NCBI RefSeq assembly: GCF_001190925.1
Contig: NZ_CP011072.1
Span: 2,356,001 to 2,420,000 of the forward strand
Reading direction: 5' to 3'
DNA length: 64,000 bases
From: Azoarcus sp. CIB
GTDB lineage: Bacteria > Pseudomonadota > Gammaproteobacteria > Burkholderiales > Rhodocyclaceae
Positions 53,801-61,440 of the stretch are shown piece after piece. The first letter of the stretch is position 1. Each line of letters begins with the position of its first letter. Both the position numbers and the translations under genes were made by a program. Below the pieces are notes generated by a model that was not told the origin of the DNA, did not search any database, and was given only the letters and a program-made list of their open reading frames with translations.

Positions 53801-55192
53801 TTGAGCGCCCCCGCCTCGTCGTCCGCCTTGTCATCCGCCTCCTCGTCCGTCATTGCCCGCCAGCTGCTCCACCATGCGTGGCCGGTGCTGGTCGCGCAGA
53901 TCCTGTCGATGAGCATGATGATCGCCGACACCGTGATCGTCGGGCGCTACGGCACCGTCGACCTCGCCGCGGTCGCGGTCGGCAGCGGCGTGTACATTTC
54001 GATCGTGATGCTGGTGGTGGGCGTGCTGCAGGCGGTCGCACCGACCGTCGCGCATCATTTCGGCGCCGGCCGCACGGAGCGGATCGGGCCCGCGCTGCAG
54101 CAGGGTTTCTGGCTCGCGCTGATGCTCGCCGTGCCCGGCATCGCGCTGATGGTCTTCCCCGGCTTCCTGCTGGAGCTGAGCAGCGTCCCCCCCGACGTCG
54201 ACGCGAAAACCCGCCAATACCTCCTCGCGACGGCCGCGGGCCTGCCCGCCGTGCTGCTGTACCGCACCTTCTATGCCTTCAACAACGCGGTCGGCAAACC
54301 GCGCGTGCTGATGGCGATCAGCTTCGTCGTCACCGCAACCCACGTCCCGCTCGCATGGGCGCTGGTGTACGGCCACCTGTGGCTGCCACCGCTGGGCGTG
54401 CTCGGCTGCGGCGTCTCGACGGCGATCGTGAACTGGCTCGCCTTCGCCTGCGGCGCCACCTATCTCGCCCGCAATCCCGGCTACCGGCCGTATCACCTCT
54501 TCTCGCACTGGCGCGGGCCGCAGGCCGCGGAAATCCTCGGCTTGCTACGCCTGGGCGTGCCGATGGGCCTGTCGACCTTCATCGAGGTGTCCTCCTTCAC
54601 GCTGATCGCGCTCTTCGCCGCCCGCCTGGGCGCCGAGTCCGTCGCCGGCCACCGCGTCGTCGCGAACATCGCCGCGCTGATCTACATGCTGCCGCTGGCA
54701 ATGTCGATCGCCGTGCTGGTCCAGGTCGGCCAGGCCGCCGGCGCGCGCGACTGGGCCCGCGCGCGCATGACGATACGGGTGGGCATGATCGTCACCGCAG
54801 GACTCGCGTCGCTCATCGGCATCGCGCTATGGATGGCGCGCGAGCCGCTCATCGCCCTGTTCTCGGAAGACGTCGCCGTGCGTGCGGTCGGCCTGATGCT
54901 GCTGATCTACGTCTGCCTCTACCAGCTGTTCGACTCGGTGCAGACCGTCGCCGCACACGCCCTGCGCGGCTACAAGGTGACCTTCGTGCCGATGCTGATG
55001 CACGCGGTGTGCTTCTGGGGGGTGGGCCTCGCCGGCGGCTACTGGGCGAGCTTCCACGCGCCCTGGCGCACCGCGGGCCCGCACGTCGCGGGCTTCTGGG
55101 AGGCGGGCGTGATGTCGACGACGGTTGCCGCGGTGCTGTTCGGCTGGCTGCTGCGCGCCGTGATGCGGCGCCAGCAAGAGGGAGTTGCCTGA
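53801..55192 (+). CDS. MATE-family multidrug efflux transporter
   Basis: A 463-residue protein with 12 membrane segments of the NorM/MATE class: HAWPVLVAQILSMSMMIADTVIVGRYG, VGSGVYISIVMLVVGVLQAVAPTVAHHFGAG and LLRLGVPMGLSTFIEVSSFTLIALFAARLG. It exports cationic drugs by Na+ or H+ antiport. No ATG is in the right place. I use TTG 53801, with another TTG at 53828 as alternative, and no clear ribosome site. It is 59 bp after imuB and could be read from the SOS promoter. Confidence 0.85.
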   Translation: MSAPASSSALSSASSSVIARQLLHHAWPVLVAQILSMSMMIADTVIVGRYGTVDLAAVAVGSGVYISIVMLVVGVLQAVAPTVAHHFGAGRTERIGPALQQGFWLALMLAVPGIALMVFPGFLLELSSVPPDVDAKTRQYLLATAAGLPAVLLYRTFYAFNNAVGKPRVLMAISFVVTATHVPLAWALVYGHLWLPPLGVLGCGVSTAIVNWLAFACGATYLARNPGYRPYHLFSHWRGPQAAEILGLLRLGVPMGLSTFIEVSSFTLIALFAARLGAESVAGHRVVANIAALIYMLPLAMSIAVLVQVGQAAGARDWARARMTIRVGMIVTAGLASLIGIALWMAREPLIALFSEDVAVRAVGLMLLIYVCLYQLFDSVQTVAAHALRGYKVTFVPMLMHAVCFWGVGLAGGYWASFHAPWRTAGPHVAGFWEAGVMSTTVAAVLFGWLLRAVMRRQQEGVA

Positions 55193-55222
55193 GGTCTGCC
55201 TGAGGTCCGCGCCGGCGGACGC

Positions 55223-57034
55223 TCAGCTTCCCAGCCAGCCCTCGCGCAGGGTGCGCATCGGCGCCGACACCCGCTTGCCGCTCGCGAGCTTCACCGTGTC
55301 GGCCGGCGGAGCCGCGAGTTCGGCGGTAAACGTCATCAGCTCGTCGCGACGGAAGGCGTGGATCGTCACCTGCTCGCCCGGCCGGCGGCGCGCGAGCTGC
55401 CCGTCGAGCGAGGCGGCCGTCACCTTGAGCCCATCGACGGCGACGAGCACGTCCCCCGCCGAAAGCCCGCATTGCTGTCCAGGGCCGTCGTCGAACACGT
55501 TCGCGAGCTTCGCCTCGCCATTGCCGCCCGCAAGCTTCACGCCCAGCGCCCCACCCTTGGCCGCAGCCTCGGTACGGAATTCGATCCCGAACGGACGGAG
55601 GAACTCGTCCAGCGGCAGGTCTTCGGTACCCTCGACCGCGTCCTTCAGCCAGCGCGACAGACGCCGCCCCGCGCCCTTGAGGCCCGCTTCCGCGACCTCG
55701 CCGACCAGCGCGAACAGCCCGTCCTCCGCGACCCCTTCACCGGTCAGGCCGTGCCGCTGCCACAACAGGCGCATGACGTCGTCCAGACTCTTGCGTCCCG
55801 CACTCGCAGCGCGCAGTTGGAGGTCGAGCGCGAGCGCGATCAGGGCACCTTTCGCGTAATAGCTGACGATTGAGTTCGGCGCGTTCTCGTCCTGCCGGTA
55901 GTACTTGATCCACGCATCGAAGGACGATTCGGCGACGCTCTGCTTCAGGCGGCCGCTGCCGCGCAGCACGTTGGACATCGTCTTCCCGAGCAGCGCGAGG
56001 TAGTCCTCCACGCCGATCACGCCCGAGCGCACCAGCGCGAGGTCGTCGTAGTAGGACGTGAAGCCCTCGAACGCCCACAGCAGGCGCGTGTAGTTCTCGG
56101 CGGCAAGGTCATAGGGCGCGAACGCCGCCGGCTTGATGCGCTTGACGTTCCATGTGTGGAAGTACTCGTGGCTGCACAAGCCGAGGAAGGTCCGGTAGCC
56201 GTCGGTCTGCTCGCGCATGCCCGCGTACGGCAGGTCGTTGCGGCTCGTCAGCAGCGCCGTCGAGGCGCGGTGTTCGAGGCCGCCGTAACCGTCACCGACC
56301 ACCATCGTGAGGAAGAGATAGCGATCCACCGGGGCGGGCGTGCCGAACAGTTCGATCTGCCACGTGCAGAGGCGCGACAGATCGGCGCACAGGCGTTCGA
56401 GGTCGCAGTCGTGGCGCCCCGTGAGGACGACGTCGTGGGGCACGCCGGCCGCCTCGAAGCGCGCGTGCGTGAAGCAGCCCATCTCGACCGGGTGATCGAC
56501 CAGTTCGTCGTAGTTTTCCGCGCGGTACAGGCCGAAACCCATCGCCGGGGCCGCGAGCGGATCCCCTGCCGGACGCCGCAGCGTCGTCGCAACCTTCCAC
56601 GTCTGCAGCGCCGGGCCGCCGGGTGGCAGGATATCGACATAGCAGGGCTCGTCGGTCTTGCCCTCCACGGCGAGGAACACGCTCGTGCCGTTAAAGAAGC
56701 CGTGCGTGGCATCAAGATGGGCGGCGCGCACCGAAAGATCCCACGCGTACACCTCGTAGATCAGCGTCAGTGCCCGCCCGGCATCGACCGGCGCCGCGCG
56801 CCAGCTGTGCTTGTCGAGCTTTTCCACCGCAACCGGCCGTCCGTTGCACTCCGCGCGCAGCGTGACGATGTTGCGCGCGAACTCGCGGATCATGTAGCTG
56901 CCGGGGATCCACGCGGGAAGGCGAAACACCTGCCCGGCCGGATCGGGGGCGGCGACGGTGCAGCTGACTTCGAAGACGTGGGCCTCCGGACGCGCGGGGG
57001 CGATGGAGTACGACACGCGGGGCTGGTGGGGCAT
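55223..57034 (-). CDS. M61-family aminopeptidase with PDZ domain
   Basis: A 603-residue metallopeptidase of the glycyl-aminopeptidase family. The zinc motif HEYFH is at about 289-293 (CSHEYFHTWNVKRIKP), with a WAFEGFTSYYDD helix carrying the third ligand Glu. An N-terminal beta domain (YSIAPARPEAHVFEV to about 170) and a C-terminal PDZ domain (about 505-590, FDDGPGQQCGLSAGDVLVAVDGLK) flank it. The start MPHQPRVSY at 57034 gives family length. No signal peptide is evident. Convergent with the MATE gene. Confidence 0.92.
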   Translation of the reverse strand: MPHQPRVSYSIAPARPEAHVFEVSCTVAAPDPAGQVFRLPAWIPGSYMIREFARNIVTLRAECNGRPVAVEKLDKHSWRAAPVDAGRALTLIYEVYAWDLSVRAAHLDATHGFFNGTSVFLAVEGKTDEPCYVDILPPGGPALQTWKVATTLRRPAGDPLAAPAMGFGLYRAENYDELVDHPVEMGCFTHARFEAAGVPHDVVLTGRHDCDLERLCADLSRLCTWQIELFGTPAPVDRYLFLTMVVGDGYGGLEHRASTALLTSRNDLPYAGMREQTDGYRTFLGLCSHEYFHTWNVKRIKPAAFAPYDLAAENYTRLLWAFEGFTSYYDDLALVRSGVIGVEDYLALLGKTMSNVLRGSGRLKQSVAESSFDAWIKYYRQDENAPNSIVSYYAKGALIALALDLQLRAASAGRKSLDDVMRLLWQRHGLTGEGVAEDGLFALVGEVAEAGLKGAGRRLSRWLKDAVEGTEDLPLDEFLRPFGIEFRTEAAAKGGALGVKLAGGNGEAKLANVFDDGPGQQCGLSAGDVLVAVDGLKVTAASLDGQLARRRPGEQVTIHAFRRDELMTFTAELAAPPADTVKLASGKRVSAPMRTLREGWLGS

Positions 57035-57115
57035 CGGCAATTCCGCAGAACGAAGCAAACCGTCGATTCTAGCTGCTGCAGACCGCATCGGACGACCGAC
57101 AAGTACGTTGTGTCG

Positions 57116-57217
57116 ATGCCTCATTTTTGCGCAGACGCAACATTTCCTTTCGCGTCAGCCCTCTGCGACACATCCCCACAAGTTGTCCACAGGACTGCCC
57201 ACGCCCGATGGGGATAA
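57116..57217. repeat. tandem repeat copy A (102 bp) with DnaA-box-like sequences
   Basis: Begins ATGCCTCATTTTTGCGCAG and ends GGGGATAA. It aligns without gaps to copy B 134 bp downstream, with 14 mismatches counted by eye (about 86% identity). It contains TTGTCCACA at 57183-57191, one base from the DnaA box TTATCCACA, and an inverted TTATCCCCA at 57209-57217, also one base away. Confidence 0.85.
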
Positions 57218-57249
57218 GGGGGGACTTTCCCACCGCGCGCGTTGCGCAA

Positions 57250-57351
57250 ATGCCTCATTTTTGTGCATACGCAACATTTCCTTGTGCGTCAGTGCCCTGC
57301 AGCACATCCCCACAAGTTGTCCACAGGACTGCTCACGTCGCGTGGGGATAA
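57250..57351. repeat. tandem repeat copy B (102 bp) with DnaA-box-like sequences
   Basis: The second copy, with the most conserved core CACATCCCCACAAGTTGTCC and the following ACAGGACTG identical to copy A. TTGTCCACA lies at 57317-57325 and the inverted TTATCCCCA at 57343-57351. The 32-bp spacer between the copies is not repeated. Confidence 0.85.
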
Positions 57352-57384
57352 ACCCATCAGCCCCGGAAAAGCACCGCGCCGGCA

Positions 57385-60300
57385 TCAATTCGGAGTCGCG
57401 CAAGCCTGATCGGTGAGCGGCCCGTTCGCGGGAGGCGTCTGCGCGGCAGCAAGGAAGCGTCCGATCTCGGCGAGCGTCGCATCCATCGCCTCGTTCAGGC
57501 ACGCCACCGCGCCACGAGGGTCCGGACCATCCCGCGAGGCCATCTCGGCCGCACCGGCCGCACTCGCGAGGCGCAACAGGCCCATCGCACCCGCCGCACC
57601 GCGCAACTTGTGCGCGGCGCTCGCAGCGGCCGCTGCATCCCCGCTCTGCAGGAAAGTGCCGACCCTGACGGGCTCCTCGCCGTACGTATCGACGAAACGC
57701 TGCAGGTAGGTCGCATAGGTCGCCGCGTCACGCCACAGCCTGAGCCCGAGCGCGACGTCGAGCAGAACTTCGCCCGCATGGGCCGCAGCGGAAACGGACA
57801 CGACCGGCACCGCAGGCGATTTCCGCTTCGCCGCGTAAGCCTGCAATGCGGATATCAGGTCCACGGCCGCGAACGGCTTGGACACGAAACCGCTCATCCC
57901 TGCCTGCAGGGCGGCCTCATGCTGGTCGTGGAAGGCACCGGCGGACACCGCGATCACGGGCAGCGCCTGCAGGGCTTCCGATGCACGAATGCGGCGCGTC
58001 GCTTCGTAGCCGTCCATGACCGGCATCTGCACGTCCATCAGCACCGCATCGAAGTCCGCGGGCTGTCGCTCGAGCAGCGCAAGGGCCGCCTCGCCATGCT
58101 CCGCCTGCGCAACCTGTGCGCCCTCGCCCTCGAGAATCCCCTGGGCGACGTCACGGTTGATGTCGCTGTCGTCCACGACGAGCACCCTGTATCCGGCAAG
58201 ACGGCCCGATTGCGTCGGGGATGGTGCGCGGACCGCGCCGCCGCGCCTGCCCGCGACCAGTTCCGCCACCGCTTCGAGCAAGGTCGTGCCCGTCACTGGC
58301 TTGGTCAGGACGCGGTCGGCGAAGCGGCTGTCCGGATGTCTGTGCAGCGCTTCCCGTTCGGCCGCCGTCACCATCACGATGACCGGCTGCGCTTCGCTGC
58401 CGCACATGACGCGCATGGCTGCGGCCGTCGCCAGTCCGTCCATGCCCGGCATGCGCCAGTCGAGCAGCACGATGTCGAACGGCTGTCCGGCGTCCAGGTG
58501 CGCCCGCACAGCGTCGATCGCCGCCACGCCCGAATCGGCCAGTTCGGCCGTCCACCCCAGCGCCATCACGATCGCCCCCAGGGTCTCGCGCGCCAGCGGA
58601 TGGTCATCGACGATCAGCACCCGCTGCGGGCGAAGGGTAGGCGGTGGCGGCGCGGGCGGCTCGGCAATCGCAAACGGCAGCTCGAAGAAGAACTCGCTGC
58701 CCTGTCCGGGTTCGCTGCGCAGCCCGAGCTGCCCGCCCATCAGTCCGACGAGCTGCCGGCTGATCGCCAGACCGAGGCCGGTTCCGCCGAAGCGCCGGCT
58801 CGTCGAGGTATCCGCCTGGCTGAAGGGGGAAAAGATCTCCTCCTGTTTCTCGGGCGGGATGCCGATCCCGGTATCCGACACGGTGAACCGCAGGCGCAGG
58901 CAATCGCCGTCGCGGCCCGCCAGCGCGACACGCAGCACCACCTCGCCCTGCTCCGTAAACTTGATGGCATTGCTCGCGAGGTTGGTCAGCACCTGCCGCA
59001 AGCGCAGCGCGTCGCCCATGAGGAAATCCGTGCCGGGTGGCGGCGGAAAGACCGCGACCTCCACCGGCTTGCCCTCGCACGCGTACGCCATCGTGCTCGC
59101 CAGCTCGTCGAGCACCTCTGCGAGGCGGAAGGGCTGATCCTCGATGTCGAGCCGATGGGCCTCGATCTTCGAGAAGTCCAGGATGTCGTTGAGGATGCCC
59201 AGCAGCGACCGGCCCGCCCGCTGGATCTTGCGTGCCAGCTCGCGCGCGGCGGGGGACAGTTCGGCCCTTTCGAGCAGGTATGCCAAACCGAGCACCGCAT
59301 TCATCGGGGTACGGATCTCGTGGCTCATGTTCGCGAGGAACTCGCTCTTGGCGCGACTCCCCGCCTGGGCGAGTTCCGACTGGCGCGTGAGTTCCACGTT
59401 CAGCTCTTCCAGGCGGATCTGCGCTTCCTTCAGTTCGCTCACGTCCGAAACCACCGCATACACGCCGCGCACGCGCACGCCATCGTGGTCGGGAACCAGA
59501 TGCCACCACAGATGCGTCACGCCCCCCGGCCGATTACCGGCCGAGCTCGCCTGGAACTTCTGCGGCTGCCCTGCGAGCGCCGCCTCGATATATGGCCGAC
59601 TCGTCTCGTACAGGGCAGGTTCGAATACGAAATCGATCGGCGCATTGCCCACCGAAACGGCGGGTTTGCCGAGGAATTCCAGCAGCGCGCGGTTCGCGAA
59701 ACGGCATCGCAGGCGATCGTCCCAGTACGCGATCATCGTCGGAATGTTTTCGGTAACCGCGCTCAGGAAACGCTCGCTTTGCCGCAGGGCCTCCTCGTTC
59801 TGCCGCTGCTCGGTCACATCCAGCGTGACGCTCACCACCCGCAGTGTTTCGCCCGTTACGCTCCGCTGCGCCCGCCCGAGCGAGCGGACGACGCGCTCGG
59901 CACCATCCGCTCGCACGATGCGGAAGCTGGCGTCGAAGTTTCCACCTTTCAGGGCGCGATCGAAAGCCGCGCCGACTGCCGCACGATCGTTCGCGGCCAC
60001 GTGCGACAGCCAGTCCTCCGCCCGCCCCGGGAAATCGTCTGCGGATAGACCGTAGATGTCGCAGAGACGATCATCCCAGCTCAGGCGTCCGTCCTCACAC
60101 CGGTATTCCGCCACCCCCATCCCCGCAGCCTCGGTTGCGAGCTGCAGCCTCTCGGCGATGCGCTGCTGGCGCGCGCCCTGCTCCACGAGCGCTGCGTGGC
60201 GAGCTTCCTCGGCGCTGGCACCGATGCGACGCTGCACGTTCTGCAGATAGATGTAGGCAAGGCTCGCGAGCAGCGCGGACAGCGCAAGGATGCCCGCTGC

Positions 60301-61224
60301 GAACCAGCGCGGATCGGACAGGTTCAGCACCTTGTGGAAGGGCGCCAACGCCTTGACCTCGACGAACCATTCACGGCCATACAGCTCCACCGGCAGCTGC
60401 CGCACCAGCCCCGCCGCAGCCTCCTGATCGCTCCCCGGCGATGCGTAGAAGCGGAAGGGCTGCTCGGCGTAGGCAGCGTCGTAGATCGACACCGCGAATT
60501 CACCGCCGCGAAAATCAAAGTCCGCCAGCACCTCGTCGATGATCAACGGCGTATAGACCCACCCCAGTAACGAATTCCAGCGCTCTTCGGGCGTCACAGG
60601 CTGATAGCCGCCGCGATAAACGGGCAGGAGCAGCAGGAAACCACGCTCCGGCTTGCCCGTTGCCTGCACCAGCGTGAGCGGCGAGGTCAGCACGGGCCGC
60701 CCGGTACGAACCGCGGCCAACGCGGCCATGCGGCGGTTCAGTTCGGATGCAATGTCGAGCCCGATCGATTCGCGGTTGTTCGCCTCCGGCTCGACATGCA
60801 GGATGACGAAGCGCTCACCCACATGCGGCGCAAGCTGCTTGACCCGGAAATCCGATCTGCCGTCGCGGCGCGCGGCGGCGACGAACTCCGCCTCGTCGGC
60901 AGGATCCACGCGGCGAATGAAACCGAAGCCGCGCGCACCCGGGAATTCCCTGTCGGCCTCGCGCGACTGCGTGTATTGCAGGAAGCGCTTGCGCGGAATC
61001 GATTCGCTGCCGGCACCGATGATCGCGCCGCGCGCGCCCCTCAAGCCGTACTCGAAGGTCTGGAAGCGCGCGACCAGCGCGCTGGTGGTCCGGCTGGCAA
61101 GCGCGTCGAACCGGGCGTTCGCAGTCTGCCGGTTCGTCTCGGCCGTCTGAAGGGCAACACCCAGGGCAACGGCAAATCCGATCAGGATGACCGTCAGGGG
61201 AAACACCAGGGTTCGCTTGCTCAT
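57385..61224 (-). CDS. hybrid sensor histidine kinase: CHASE-PAS-PAS-HisKA-HATPase-REC-REC-HPt
   Basis: A 1279-residue membrane sensor. Two helices (VFPLTVILIGFAVALGVAL; WFAAGILALSALLASLAYIYL) enclose a periplasmic CHASE-type domain with the family-like RGFGFIRRV and GLDIASELNRR. Two PAS domains (about 365-480 and 485-610) follow, then HisKA with MSHEIRTPMNA (His near 634) and HATPase motifs NAIKFTEQG, DTGIGIP and GGTGLGLAI. Next come two receiver domains (VLIVDDHPLARE near 866; VLVVDDSDINRD near 1012, both with an acidic acceptor in MPGMDG/MPVMDG) and a C-terminal HPt domain (AAHKLRGAAGAMG near 1205). Input signal and output partner are unknown. GTG 61248 is an alternative start. Confidence 0.92.
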   Translation of the reverse strand: MSKRTLVFPLTVILIGFAVALGVALQTAETNRQTANARFDALASRTTSALVARFQTFEYGLRGARGAIIGAGSESIPRKRFLQYTQSREADREFPGARGFGFIRRVDPADEAEFVAAARRDGRSDFRVKQLAPHVGERFVILHVEPEANNRESIGLDIASELNRRMAALAAVRTGRPVLTSPLTLVQATGKPERGFLLLLPVYRGGYQPVTPEERWNSLLGWVYTPLIIDEVLADFDFRGGEFAVSIYDAAYAEQPFRFYASPGSDQEAAAGLVRQLPVELYGREWFVEVKALAPFHKVLNLSDPRWFAAGILALSALLASLAYIYLQNVQRRIGASAEEARHAALVEQGARQQRIAERLQLATEAAGMGVAEYRCEDGRLSWDDRLCDIYGLSADDFPGRAEDWLSHVAANDRAAVGAAFDRALKGGNFDASFRIVRADGAERVVRSLGRAQRSVTGETLRVVSVTLDVTEQRQNEEALRQSERFLSAVTENIPTMIAYWDDRLRCRFANRALLEFLGKPAVSVGNAPIDFVFEPALYETSRPYIEAALAGQPQKFQASSAGNRPGGVTHLWWHLVPDHDGVRVRGVYAVVSDVSELKEAQIRLEELNVELTRQSELAQAGSRAKSEFLANMSHEIRTPMNAVLGLAYLLERAELSPAARELARKIQRAGRSLLGILNDILDFSKIEAHRLDIEDQPFRLAEVLDELASTMAYACEGKPVEVAVFPPPPGTDFLMGDALRLRQVLTNLASNAIKFTEQGEVVLRVALAGRDGDCLRLRFTVSDTGIGIPPEKQEEIFSPFSQADTSTSRRFGGTGLGLAISRQLVGLMGGQLGLRSEPGQGSEFFFELPFAIAEPPAPPPPTLRPQRVLIVDDHPLARETLGAIVMALGWTAELADSGVAAIDAVRAHLDAGQPFDIVLLDWRMPGMDGLATAAAMRVMCGSEAQPVIVMVTAAEREALHRHPDSRFADRVLTKPVTGTTLLEAVAELVAGRRGGAVRAPSPTQSGRLAGYRVLVVDDSDINRDVAQGILEGEGAQVAQAEHGEAALALLERQPADFDAVLMDVQMPVMDGYEATRRIRASEALQALPVIAVSAGAFHDQHEAALQAGMSGFVSKPFAAVDLISALQAYAAKRKSPAVPVVSVSAAAHAGEVLLDVALGLRLWRDAATYATYLQRFVDTYGEEPVRVGTFLQSGDAAAAASAAHKLRGAAGAMGLLRLASAAGAAEMASRDGPDPRGAVACLNEAMDATLAEIGRFLAAAQTPPANGPLTDQACATPN

Positions 61225-61420
61225 CCGCTTACGGCTCCGTCCCTGCACTGCGCTGATCGGCGAGACCGATTCACCGGCATGGTAGGCGAAAAAAATGACG
61301 TTCGCGACCGGACCGCATTCCAGACAGGACAGGAGTCACACTGGCGCGTGCAATCGTCATCCGCATCCGGCCCGGACAGCACGTCACGGCATGCAGACGG
61401 GCAATCCGGCGCATGCGGTT

Positions 61421-61440
61421 TATACTGTATTTATGTACAG
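61421..61440 (+). promoter_or_regulatory. dnaE2 promoter with LexA box overlapping the start codon
   Basis: CTGTATTTATGTACAG at 61425-61440 is a perfect CTGT-N8-ACAG LexA box. TATACT at 61421-61426 is a good -10 element overlapping it. The dnaE2 ATG (61433-61435) lies inside the box, about seven bases after the -10, where transcription would start. No -35 match is seen at the usual spacing. Confidence 0.85.

Larger units (their letters stand above)
57035..57384. other. intergenic region with tandem duplication
   Basis: No gene was found in these 350 bp between the sensor kinase (3' end) and the M61 peptidase (5' end), both on the minus strand. Most of it is taken up by two 102-bp copies of one sequence, listed separately. 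Confidence 0.7.
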
